Assembly: GCF_030813495.1 (NCBI RefSeq)
Contig: NZ_JAUSUI010000010.1
Location: 62,001-126,000, forward strand
DNA from: Ancylobacter polymorphus
Lineage (GTDB): Bacteria; Pseudomonadota; Alphaproteobacteria; Rhizobiales; Xanthobacteraceae
Length of the DNA stretch: 64,000 nt
Direction: 5' to 3'
The translations under genes and the position numbers were made by a program. The notes beneath the pieces are model-generated. The model had not been told where the DNA came from. It made no database searches and worked only from the letters and a program-made list of their open reading frames with translations. Of the stretch, positions 43,490 through 51,459 are shown piece after piece (within the stretch, counting starts at the first letter, position 1; each line of letters starts with the position of its first letter).

Positions 43490-44230
43490 TCAGCTATCGC
43501 CGGAACGGCGCAGGTCGATGTCCTCTAGGCGCGGCAGGCGGGGCGTGAGGCTGCCAGCCACCTCGATGAGCAGCTTGCGCGCGGCGGCGATTTCCTCGGC
43601 GCCGAACCGGTTGATCAGGCCGGAGACGGTCAGCGCGCCGATTACCTCGCTGAATTGGTTCGCAACCGGCACCGCCACCGCCGAGAGGTCTGGGTCGCGG
43701 CCGCCGCGCGAGACGATCGATCCGGTCTCGCGCAGCTCGCGCGCGGCCTCGTCCTCGCCCGGATTACCGAAATGGGTGAGCACCAGACCGGCCGCACCCA
43801 GTCCCAGCGGATGGCGCATGCCCTCCTCGAGGTGATGGCGTGCGCTAAGCGGTGAATTTTCGCGATAGAGGCAGATGCGCTCGTCACCATCGCGCACATA
43901 GAAGGAGGCGGTCTCGTGCGTCGCGGCGGTGAGGCGGCGCAGTATCGGGCGCACGGTGGCTTCCAGCGTCAGCTTGGAGCGGCTGAGCTCGCCAAGCCGG
44001 CGCAGCTCGGGACCGAGCATGTAGCGGCCGTCATTCGGCGTCCGGCGCAGGAAGCCGGTGTGCAGCAGCGAGCCGACGAGCCGCAGAATTGTGCTCTTAT
44101 AAAGGCCCGAGCGCTGGGCGAGTGCCGCCAATGTCAGCGCCTCGCCGGGTTCCTCGAAGCACTGCAGCAATACGATGGCGCGCTCGACAGCCTCGACACG
44201 TTCACGGCTGTCATCGGAGCTCAGGATCAT
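43490..44230 (-). CDS. IclR-family transcriptional regulator
   Basis: This is an IclR regulator of about 246 residues. The N-terminal winged HTH (ERAIVLLQCFEEPGEALTLAALAQRSGLYKSTILRLVGSLLHTGFL) is followed by the effector domain with SFYVRDGDERICLYREN, RHPLGLGAAGLVLTHFG and VAVPVANQFSEVIGALTVSG. The ATG at 44230 is 10 bases from GGAGG. ATG 44239 is only one base from it, and starts further up are not family-like. It is divergent from the Rieske oxygenase gene and, with the 9-base dyad in the spacer, should control both directions. Confidence 0.88.
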   Translation of the reverse strand: MILSSDDSRERVEAVERAIVLLQCFEEPGEALTLAALAQRSGLYKSTILRLVGSLLHTGFLRRTPNDGRYMLGPELRRLGELSRSKLTLEATVRPILRRLTAATHETASFYVRDGDERICLYRENSPLSARHHLEEGMRHPLGLGAAGLVLTHFGNPGEDEAARELRETGSIVSRGGRDPDLSAVAVPVANQFSEVIGALTVSGLINRFGAEEIAAARKLLIEVAGSLTPRLPRLEDIDLRRSGDS

Positions 44231-44263
44231 CTGGTTCATGCCTCCATTTTCGTTCAATCGCAT

Positions 44264-44301
44264 CGTTCTGTCTAGCCGAATGTGTTCTTCTTGACAGAAC
44301 G
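44264..44301. promoter_or_regulatory. IclR-type operator with 9-base inverted repeat
   Basis: CGTTCTGTC (44264-44272) and GACAGAACG (44293-44301) are perfectly complementary arms with a 20-base spacer. They sit in the gap between the divergent iclR and Rieske oxygenase genes. An inner GTTCT/AGAAC pair shares the right arm. The position suits the IclR protein controlling both promoters. Confidence 0.6.
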
Positions 44302-44436
44302 TTTGGAAGTTCCCTAAGTTAAAACACGCCGTTTGGTGACGACCGATTGAGCGGAGCAGCGCCGCAATTGCGCCGCCGACAGCCCCGTCAGCGGCGGGGT
44401 GCAAGCAACACAATCGAATATCAATGGGAGAAAGCG

Positions 44437-45780
44437 ATGCTGAGCCAGGAACAGAACGATCGCCTGACGCGGGTGGGCCCCGGCACGCCCTGCGGCGAGC
44501 TGATGAGGCGCTACTGGATTCCGATCCGGCCCTATGCCCAGCTTTTGGAGAACCCCGTCCAAAAGGTGCGCATCCTCGGCGAGGACCTCGTCCTCTATAA
44601 AGACAACAGCGGCAATCTCGGCCTGATCGGCGACCGCTGTCTGCATCGCAATGTCGACCTGCAATACGGCATCCCGGATGATTGCGGCCTGCGCTGCCCC
44701 TATCACGGCTGGCTGTTCAACGAGACCGGCAAATGCGTCGAGCGCCCAATGGAAGGCGCGCCGCAAGCCGAGATCAAGCAGAAGCTCAAAGGCTATCCGG
44801 TGCGTGAGCTGGGCGGCCTTGTCTTCGCTTATATGGGCCCGCTGCCGGCTCCCGACCTGCCGCGCTGGGACCTTTTCGTGTGGCCGAACGCCATGCGCCA
44901 GATCGGCATCACCGAGCTCGACTGCAACTGGCTGCAATGCCAGGAGAATACCGGAGACCCGGCCCACAGCGCTTGGGCGCATGGCTACCTGTTCGAATAT
45001 GCGATCAGCCGGCAGAAGGGTTTCGACCACCACAGCGCCGACCAGCTCCATACGCTGCACCAGCGCAAGAAGGTCGGCGTTGGCATCAAGGAACTTTATG
45101 CGGAGCAAAGCGAATACGGCTTTCGCAAGGGCATCCGCTATTCCAAGGCGCTGGGAGCCGACGAGGACAAGGATCAGGAGCACTCTGCGGTCGTCTTTCC
45201 CTTCTACACCCAGACCGGGCGTAGCGGCGCGCCGCGCTCGGAATACCAGATCCGCGTGCCGATCGACGACACCCACACCTACCACATCTGCTATCAGTGC
45301 TACGCCGCTCCGGAAGGCGTCGAGGTGCCGAAGCAGGACGTCGTGCCCTATTACGTGCCGCCCCAGTACGACGCGGAGGGCAACGCCATCCTCGACTATG
45401 TGCTGGCGCAGGACGCCATCGTCTGGGTCGCCCAAGGGCCGATCGCCGATCGCACCACCGAACTGCTCGGCCGCACAGACATCCCGATCGTGGTGCTGCG
45501 CCGCCAGCTCGACGAGCAGATCACCCGCGTCGAGCAGGGGCTGGCGCCGATGAACACCTTCGAGAAGAGCCCGGACATGCTGCACCCGACCGCCGGCAAG
45601 CCGGATTCCTTCCACAAGCACGCCTTCCGCAAATTCTACCACAAGGGCTTCGCCAATGACGACGCGGATCGCTACGGCCCGCTCATCGAAGAGGTGAAGG
45701 ACCTGCACCGGCGCATCGAGGAGTTCCAGCTCAAGGCCCAAGCCGGCACCGGCGAGGCGCGCGCCCCGGAACACGCCTGA
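44437..45780 (+). CDS. Rieske-type aromatic ring-hydroxylating oxygenase, alpha subunit
   Basis: This 447-residue oxygenase has the Rieske [2Fe-2S] ligands in CLHRNVDLQYG (C68, H70) and CPYHGW (C87, H90). The mononuclear iron site is QENTGDPAHSAWAHGY (D174 preceding H177 and H182). It resembles the phthalate 4,5-dioxygenase/vanillate demethylase type, which works with a VanB-type reductase as encoded opposite. It would hydroxylate or demethylate an aromatic or heterocyclic substrate. The ATG follows GGGAGAAAGCG. It is likely the key first enzyme of the island's pathway. Confidence 0.94.
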   Translation: MLSQEQNDRLTRVGPGTPCGELMRRYWIPIRPYAQLLENPVQKVRILGEDLVLYKDNSGNLGLIGDRCLHRNVDLQYGIPDDCGLRCPYHGWLFNETGKCVERPMEGAPQAEIKQKLKGYPVRELGGLVFAYMGPLPAPDLPRWDLFVWPNAMRQIGITELDCNWLQCQENTGDPAHSAWAHGYLFEYAISRQKGFDHHSADQLHTLHQRKKVGVGIKELYAEQSEYGFRKGIRYSKALGADEDKDQEHSAVVFPFYTQTGRSGAPRSEYQIRVPIDDTHTYHICYQCYAAPEGVEVPKQDVVPYYVPPQYDAEGNAILDYVLAQDAIVWVAQGPIADRTTELLGRTDIPIVVLRRQLDEQITRVEQGLAPMNTFEKSPDMLHPTAGKPDSFHKHAFRKFYHKGFANDDADRYGPLIEEVKDLHRRIEEFQLKAQAGTGEARAPEHA

Positions 45781-45807
45781 GCCCGCCGACCCTGTTCCGC
45801 GCGTTGC

Positions 45808-45850
45808 GGACGCCCTGTCGCATCCAGGCGGCGGGGCGTCCGTCCTTGTG
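45808..45850 (+). terminator. Terminator-like hairpin after the Rieske gene
   Basis: GGACGCCC and GGGCGTCC form an 8-pair stem (45808-45815 with 45834-45841) with a GC-rich loop, then GTCCTTGTGG. The poor U-run makes it a weak terminator at best. Confidence 0.4.
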
Positions 45851-45875
45851 GTGATGATTGCAAAGGATAGCCGTT

Positions 45876-46088
45876 ATGCCGATCGCGCAAAAGGATATCG
45901 AGGCCATCTTGGAGGCCCTTTTCGATCAGGTGCCGACGATGGCAGTGCAGCAAATAACGATGACACCGGCATCCAAAGGCCCGAACATGATCGCTCGCGT
46001 CGACGTGGCCGATAATCGCTACGTGTTGTGGGAGATCGAGCCCGACGGGCGGGTGCGGTCGGCGCGCGTGATCGACCTGACGGCTTGA
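45876..46088 (+). CDS. Hypothetical small protein (70 residues) in the oxygenase operon
   Basis: The product begins MPIAQKDIEAILEALFDQVP and continues QQITMTPASKGPNMIARVDVADNRYVLWEIEPDGRVRSARVIDL. It looks like a small alpha/beta protein. AAAGGA precedes the ATG. It ends two bases before the aldo/keto reductase start, so they are cotranscribed. No family is recognised. A role as an accessory or assembly protein of the oxygenase pathway is a guess. Confidence 0.6.
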   Translation: MPIAQKDIEAILEALFDQVPTMAVQQITMTPASKGPNMIARVDVADNRYVLWEIEPDGRVRSARVIDLTA

Positions 46089-46090
46089 TC

Positions 46091-47134
46091 ATGCGATATC
46101 GCAATGTCGGCAAAACTGGCCTCGCCGTCTCCGAGATCGGCTTCGGTTGTGGCGGCAATGCCGGGCTCATGGTGCGCGGCACCGAGGCCGAGCAGCGTCG
46201 CGTCATCGAGCACGCGCTTGCCCGCGGCGTGACCTATTTCGACACCGCGCCGGACTATGGAGACGGGCTGGCCGAGATCAATCTCGGCCGCGCACTCACG
46301 GCGCTCGGTGCCCGCCCGGTAGTCACCACCAAGGTGGAGGTCCGCGCGGAGAATCTCGACGACATCGCTGGCCATGTCGAACGTTCCACCGAGGCCAGCC
46401 TGCAGCGGCTCGGGCTCGACGCGGTCGACGTGCTGCAAATTCATAACGGCCCGGTTCCTCAACCGACGGCGCTGACGGGTTGCGCCTATTCCACGCTGGG
46501 TCTGGAGGACTTCTTGCGTCCGGGCGGGGCGCTCGAAGGCGTCGAGCGGGTGCTGCGCGCCGGCAAGGCCCGCTATGCCGGCTTCATCTGCCGCGGCAAC
46601 GATGCGGCGCAGGCGCTCGAACTGGTGCAGACGGATCTTTTCCGCCTGTTGAACGTGCCCTACACCCTGCTCAACCCGACCGCCGGCCATGCTTGGCCCG
46701 ACGGGCCGGTGGCGCTGCCGGACTATGGCGATATCATCACCCGAGCGCAGGCGCTGGGCGCCGGCGTCGCGGCGTTCAGCCCGCTCGCCGGCGGGTTATT
46801 GACACCGGCTGTGCTGGAGGGACAGGGCGTCCACCCGCTGGCGCGCTCGCGCGATGTGGTGTCCTATGAGGCAAGCGGGCTGGCCCGCAAGGCCCGCGCC
46901 TTCGCCGCCCTCGCCGCCGACAACGGCATCAGCCTCGTCGAGCTCGCCTACCGCTTCATCCTCGGGCATGACGGCATAGCGACCATCATCGGTGGCATCT
47001 CCTCGGTCGAGCAGCTCGACGACAGCGTCGGGGCCGTCGCCCGCGGGCCCCTGCCGCCGCCGCTCACCGCAGCAGTGGAACGGATCTGGTGCGGATGGCT
47101 CGAGGATGGCGACGTCGGCCAGGCGAACCGGTAA
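46091..47134 (+). CDS. Aldo/keto reductase
   Basis: This 347-residue protein of the aldo/keto reductase family begins MRYRNVGKTGLAVSEIGFGC. It contains YFDTAPDYGDGLAEINLGRAL (D and Y of the tetrad), VVTTKVEV (K) and DVLQIHNGP (H), then the NADP-binding C-terminal segment FILGHDGIATIIGGISSVEQL. It belongs to the branch similar to galactose and pyridoxal dehydrogenases and could oxidise or reduce a pathway intermediate. The stop overlaps the start of the next gene (TAATG). Confidence 0.9.
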   Translation: MRYRNVGKTGLAVSEIGFGCGGNAGLMVRGTEAEQRRVIEHALARGVTYFDTAPDYGDGLAEINLGRALTALGARPVVTTKVEVRAENLDDIAGHVERSTEASLQRLGLDAVDVLQIHNGPVPQPTALTGCAYSTLGLEDFLRPGGALEGVERVLRAGKARYAGFICRGNDAAQALELVQTDLFRLLNVPYTLLNPTAGHAWPDGPVALPDYGDIITRAQALGAGVAAFSPLAGGLLTPAVLEGQGVHPLARSRDVVSYEASGLARKARAFAALAADNGISLVELAYRFILGHDGIATIIGGISSVEQLDDSVGAVARGPLPPPLTAAVERIWCGWLEDGDVGQANR

Positions 47135-47655
47135 TGCACCGGGCCATCGGCACCTCGTTCTGGGTGTTCTTCGCCCTCGCCGCCGCCTCGGGAACCGCGT
47201 GCTGGATCGTTCTTGGTCCCGATGCTTTCTGGCGGAGCCTTGGCGAGGACGTCGCCCTAGTCATCGAACTCGCCCCGAAGCTCGCCGGCGCTGCGCAGGT
47301 CGCCGCGTTCGTCCCCATCCTGCTGTCCGGCGAAATGGTTTCCCGCATGCTCGGCGATCATGCCGGTCTCCGCGCCATTGCCATCGCCGCTGGCATCGGC
47401 GCTGTGACACCGGGCGGTCCGATCACCTCGTTTCCGCTGGTCGCGGCGCTGCGGGCAGCCGGATCCGGCGAGTTGGCCCTTATCGCCTTTGTCACCTCCT
47501 GGTCGACGCTCGGCATGCAGCGCATCCTGATGTGGGAACTGCCGCTGATGGGCGAGCACTTCACGCTTCTCAGAATACTGGTGTCGATCCCGCTGCCGTT
47601 CGTCGCGGTCGGGATGGCGATGATGATCGTGCGCCATGGATCGGGGCGGGCCTGA
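47134..47655 (+). CDS. Small membrane protein, half-permease 1
   Basis: This 173-residue protein has several strongly hydrophobic segments: SFWVFFALAAASGTACWIVL, then AQVAAFVPILLSG, IAIAAGIGAVTPGGPITSFP and LVSIPLPFVAVGMAMMIV. The TPGGPITSFP motif recurs as VPGGPLISFP in the next gene, so the two look like halves of one transporter that form a heterodimer. I cannot name the family with confidence. It is coupled to the aldo/keto reductase by TAATG. Confidence 0.62.
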   Translation: MHRAIGTSFWVFFALAAASGTACWIVLGPDAFWRSLGEDVALVIELAPKLAGAAQVAAFVPILLSGEMVSRMLGDHAGLRAIAIAAGIGAVTPGGPITSFPLVAALRAAGSGELALIAFVTSWSTLGMQRILMWELPLMGEHFTLLRILVSIPLPFVAVGMAMMIVRHGSGRA

Positions 47656-47657
47656 CT

Positions 47658-48143
47658 ATGGACATGGGTACCATTTTGCTGTGGGCGATCGCGATTGCCC
47701 TTATCGTGCAGGCGAAGCGGAAGGCGTGCCACGCTATCTGGCCGGTGTTCCGGCAGGGATTGACGAGCTTCATAGCAATCCTGCCGCGCTTCGTGATGGC
47801 CGTTGTGACGGCGGGCTTCCTGGGCAAGCTGCTGCCCGGCGACCTCATTGTCTCTCTGATCGGCGGCGAGAGTGGGCTCGGCGGCGTCTTCCTTGCCTCG
47901 CTCCTTGGTGGCTTCGTCCCGGGTGGACCGCTCATCTCGTTCCCGATAGTCGTCCTGCTCCGGGACATGGGCGCGGGGTTGCCGCAACTCATCGCCTTCC
48001 TCACCGCCTGGTCGGTTCTCGCTTTGCACCGGGTGCTGATGTACGAGTCGGCCCTGATGGGCTGGCGCTTCAGCGTCACCCGGCTGGCCTCGTCGCTGAT
48101 ACTCGCCCCCATTGCTGGCGTCGCAGCCCTACTGATCGTCTGA
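47658..48143 (+). CDS. Small membrane protein, half-permease 2
   Basis: This is a protein of 161 residues with about four membrane segments (GTILLWAIAIALIVQA, FVMAVVTAGFLGKLLPGDLIV, GGVFLASLLGGFVPGGPLIS and LILAPIAGVAALLIV). It shares with the preceding gene the PGGP-x-xSFP core and a following leucine-rich segment ending in W-x-LGMQRIL/ W-x-LALHRVL. It starts 2 bases after the stop of its partner. It is likely a transporter or membrane assembly unit for the pathway. Family is uncertain. Confidence 0.62.
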   Translation: MDMGTILLWAIAIALIVQAKRKACHAIWPVFRQGLTSFIAILPRFVMAVVTAGFLGKLLPGDLIVSLIGGESGLGGVFLASLLGGFVPGGPLISFPIVVLLRDMGAGLPQLIAFLTAWSVLALHRVLMYESALMGWRFSVTRLASSLILAPIAGVAALLIV

Positions 48144-48651
48144 TACTTCCCGCGAGTGACGCGCCTTTTGCTTGGCTCCACCGATGGGGAGATCCACCGA
48201 TGGGGAGATCGGAGGACCGGTGGTTGAACCGCTCAGCGCACTTCCAATTTGTCGTGACGCACTTACCCTCAAGCAGCTCATCTACCCTCAAGCAGCTCAT
48301 CCGTCGCCCAAAATGCACACTGGCACAGATCGATCGTAGCGGCGGACCGCCGGTCAACGGCACTGTGTCACGTGAATCGCGCCCGGCGAAACCGTCCCTG
48401 GCAAGGGGGCGATGGGTGGAGTGTTGTTGGTCCGGTAAGAGCCAAACCACGCTTTGAGGTCGACCGATCGGCGCCAGCTCTCTCAGCCTTGTGCGCAGTC
48501 TGCAACTTTGAATCCATGGCGCGAGAGGGTAGGCTGTAACTTGTCTAGATCGTAGCACGCGCTGGACTGGATAGCGGAATCTCTCTTCGTCCGGCCATTC
48601 GACGGCGACAAGGAAACAGCCAGACTTTCGACAGGAAAGAGAGCGGCAAAA
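48144..48651. other. Intergenic gap of 508 bases with two tandem duplications
   Basis: No gene is credible on either strand. A 16-base unit CCACCGATGGGGAGAT is present twice in a row (48178-48209). A 19-base unit TACCCTCAAGCAGCTCATC is present twice (48264-48301). The base composition is lower in GC than in the surrounding operons. The second unit resembles degraded coding sequence but no family is recognisable. Confidence 0.45.
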
Positions 48652-49608
48652 GTGGCAATCGAATACAGGGACATTGTCGCTTTCCTGGCGGTTGCTCGTT
48701 GCGAGAGCTATTCTCGGGCGGCCGGCAAGCTTCATGTCGCGCAGTCCGCTCTTAGTCGCCGCGTTCTGCGGCTGGAGCAGCGGCTCGGTATCGAGCTTCT
48801 CGAGCGCCATCCTCGGGGTGTGAGAGCAACGGAAGCCGGGCAGATTTTGATGCGTCGAGCCGAACGGCTTGAAGCTGAGCTCCTCCAAGTCGAGCCGGAG
48901 CTGCGTGCTTTCGCGGCCGTGCCTCCGGAGGAAGTGAAGGTGGCGATGCCGCAGGGCGCAGCGCGGCTATTCACTACGCCGGTGGTAGCGCATTTCCACG
49001 GCCGCCACCCAAAGGTGAAACTGCGCATCTTTGAACGTGAAAGCGCTATCAACCGCGAGTGTGCTATCAATGGCGAAGTTGATTTCGCGCTCGTCTACAA
49101 CGCACAGCCGCATGATGAACTTCAGATCATTCCGCTACTGCTTGAGCGCATCTTCGTCATCGCACCGCCCGAAGGTGTGGCGCAACGATGTTATCCCGAC
49201 TTCTTCGAGTTCGACGACTTGGAGAAACTGCCACTGATCCTACCGAGCAGCCCGCACAGCTATCGTGCCGTACTGCATCAAGCGTCGGGGCGGAAGGACT
49301 TCGCACCGAATGTGATCATGGAGGTGAACGGCATCTCGACCTCGCTCGAAATGGTGCAGAAGGGACTCGGCTATACCGTATCGACCTATCAGCCGGTGCA
49401 GGGCCGCATCGAGGCGGGGAACCTCACCGGCGTTCCTCTGACCTCCGCCAATTGCGAGATCGCGCTGTCGCTCGTGCATCGCACTGATCGAGCGATGTCG
49501 CCGACGTTTCGCGACTTGAAGGCGATCATTCAAGAGGTCGCGTGCGGCATCGAGCCGTCACCGCACTGGCGGCCTGTCGCAGAGCTGGAACCCGCTATGC
49601 CGGTTTGA
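48652..49608 (+). CDS. LysR-type transcriptional regulator
   Basis: This 318-residue LysR regulator begins at GTG with the HTH IEYRDIVAFLAVARCESYSRAAGKLHVAQSALSRRVLRLEQ. The effector domain contains VAMPQGAARLFTTPVVAHFHGRHPKVKLRIFE and GEVDFALVYN. It is on the same strand as the hyuB-hyuA-transporter operon that begins 120 bases downstream and probably controls it. The binding site was not identified by eye. Confidence 0.9.
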   Translation: MAIEYRDIVAFLAVARCESYSRAAGKLHVAQSALSRRVLRLEQRLGIELLERHPRGVRATEAGQILMRRAERLEAELLQVEPELRAFAAVPPEEVKVAMPQGAARLFTTPVVAHFHGRHPKVKLRIFERESAINRECAINGEVDFALVYNAQPHDELQIIPLLLERIFVIAPPEGVAQRCYPDFFEFDDLEKLPLILPSSPHSYRAVLHQASGRKDFAPNVIMEVNGISTSLEMVQKGLGYTVSTYQPVQGRIEAGNLTGVPLTSANCEIALSLVHRTDRAMSPTFRDLKAIIQEVACGIEPSPHWRPVAELEPAMPV

Positions 49609-49728
49609 GATAGAACCGATCTCAAAATTATTCTTGATCGAAAGCTCCTCAAGAGCAACGTAATTCTAACGTTGCGCTTAAGACACAAAGCCAGTTCAAG
49701 CTTTGGAATCGTGGGGAGATGACTGACG

Positions 49729-51459
49729 GTGAACGCCATTGAACTCGAAGTTATTCATCAGTCGACTCTTCAGATCGCCCGGGAATTGACGTTGAATATG
49801 CTCCGTACTGGCTATTCGACGATCATTAAAGAGAGTCAGGACTTTACGTTCGCAATCTTTGATCGACGCGGACGGTTGGTTGCGCAAGGTATTCCGCAGC
49901 CGCTGCACATCGGTCCGCTGGTGGCGCAAGTGAATGAAATCCGGCGCAACTTCGCCGGCCGGACCAAGCCGGGTGATGCGTTCATCGTCAACCACCCTTA
50001 TCGCGCCTGCCAGAATCACGCGACAGACGTGACCGTGATCTCGCCAGTGTTCATGGGGGAGGCACTTGTCGCCTACATCGGTAACATCGCTCACAAGCCT
50101 GATCTCGGTGGCAAAGTGCCGGGCACTAACAGCGGCGATGCCACCGACCTGTTTCAGGAAGGTTTGCTCATTCCGCCGCTGAAGATCCAGGTCGGCGGCG
50201 AGATAAACGAAGATCTGCGCGAGATGATCTGTGCCAATACCCGCACGCCGGAGGTCACCTGGGGCGACATCAACGCGCAGATCAAGACCAACAATTACGG
50301 GCTGGAGAAGCTCGCCGAGCTGTTTGACAAGTATGGTGTCGAGGCCGTGCTCGGCTGCTGGGAGCGCTGGATGGACATCTGCGAGGAGGAGCTTCGCAAA
50401 GAGATCGCCCGCATTCCCGAAGGCGTCTACGGTCCCGAAATCGACTATCTCGACGACGACGGCGTCGACCTCGAGCGCTCTCACCGTGTGTCGGCGTCGC
50501 TCGAAGTGAAGGGAGGCAAGCTCCATTTCATCCTCGACAGTGACGCCCAGGCGCGCGGCCCGATCAATCTGCGGCCCTGCGTGTCGCGCAACTTCATCGA
50601 GTGCCTCGTCAAGATGGTGTTCCTGCCGAACCTTCCGGTGAATGGCGGCCTGTCGCGGCTGGTCAGCGTCTCCTACCCGCCCGAGGGCTCGCTGCTCAAC
50701 CCGCGCTTTCCGGCGCCGGTCAACATGTATGTCCGCCCGAGCCAGATAACGACGTCGGTTGTGATGCGCGCGCTCGCCAAGGCGGTGCCGGGCCGCGTGC
50801 CGGCGCCGGGCAGCGCCGCCGGCGGCTCGTTGAGCAGCGCCGGCCGGCATCCGGCGACGGGGCGCTGGTTTTCGCAATACGAGATCTTCAACGGCGGCAC
50901 CGGGGCGCGGCCCTTCGCCGATGGCGTCAGCGCCATGGACGAGCTGGTCGTCAACGTCATGAACACGCCGGTCGAGGCGCTGGAATCCGAATTCCCGGTG
51001 CGCGTCGAGCGCTATGAATTGGCGACCGACTCGGCGGGTCCCGGCACGTTCCGCGGCGGGCTCGGCACACGCCGGCAATGGCGCATCCTGTCCGACGAAT
51101 CCGCGATCAATCTGCGGACCGACCGTTTCAAACACGCCTCGCCGGGCCTGTTCTCGGCGCTGCCGGCGCAGCCCTCGCGCGCCGTGCTCAATCCCGGGAC
51201 GCCGGAGGAACGCCCGCTCACCTCCAAGGTGTCCGGCCTCAGGCTGCACAAGGACGACGTGCTGAGCTGGCAGCTCGCCGGCGGCGGCGGCTGGGGCGAT
51301 CCCTATAAGCGTGATCCCGAGCGGGTCCGGTCGGATGTGATCAATGGCTATGTCTCGATCGACGCGGCGCGGCGCGACTATGGCGTCGTCATCGACCCCG
51401 ATGACTTCAGCATCGACCGGCTCGCCACCGGCAAGCTGCGTGTCGAGGAGGCTGCGTGA
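49729..51459 (+). CDS. hyuB: HyuB: hydantoinase B/oxoprolinase-family subunit
   Basis: This 576-residue subunit of the HyuB family starts with GTG (NAIELEVIHQSTLQIARELT) and contains DFTFAIFDRRGRLVAQGIPQPLHIGPL, VNHPYRACQNHATDVTVISPVF, AHKPDLGGKVPGTNSGDATD and the C-terminal glycine-rich DDVLSWQLAGGGGWGDPYKRDPE. With HyuA it forms ATP-dependent amidohydrolases (N-methylhydantoinase, 5-oxoprolinase, caprolactamase) or carboxylases. Its stop overlaps the hyuA start (TGATG), so the pair is coupled. Confidence 0.93.
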   Translation: MNAIELEVIHQSTLQIARELTLNMLRTGYSTIIKESQDFTFAIFDRRGRLVAQGIPQPLHIGPLVAQVNEIRRNFAGRTKPGDAFIVNHPYRACQNHATDVTVISPVFMGEALVAYIGNIAHKPDLGGKVPGTNSGDATDLFQEGLLIPPLKIQVGGEINEDLREMICANTRTPEVTWGDINAQIKTNNYGLEKLAELFDKYGVEAVLGCWERWMDICEEELRKEIARIPEGVYGPEIDYLDDDGVDLERSHRVSASLEVKGGKLHFILDSDAQARGPINLRPCVSRNFIECLVKMVFLPNLPVNGGLSRLVSVSYPPEGSLLNPRFPAPVNMYVRPSQITTSVVMRALAKAVPGRVPAPGSAAGGSLSSAGRHPATGRWFSQYEIFNGGTGARPFADGVSAMDELVVNVMNTPVEALESEFPVRVERYELATDSAGPGTFRGGLGTRRQWRILSDESAINLRTDRFKHASPGLFSALPAQPSRAVLNPGTPEERPLTSKVSGLRLHKDDVLSWQLAGGGGWGDPYKRDPERVRSDVINGYVSIDAARRDYGVVIDPDDFSIDRLATGKLRVEEAA

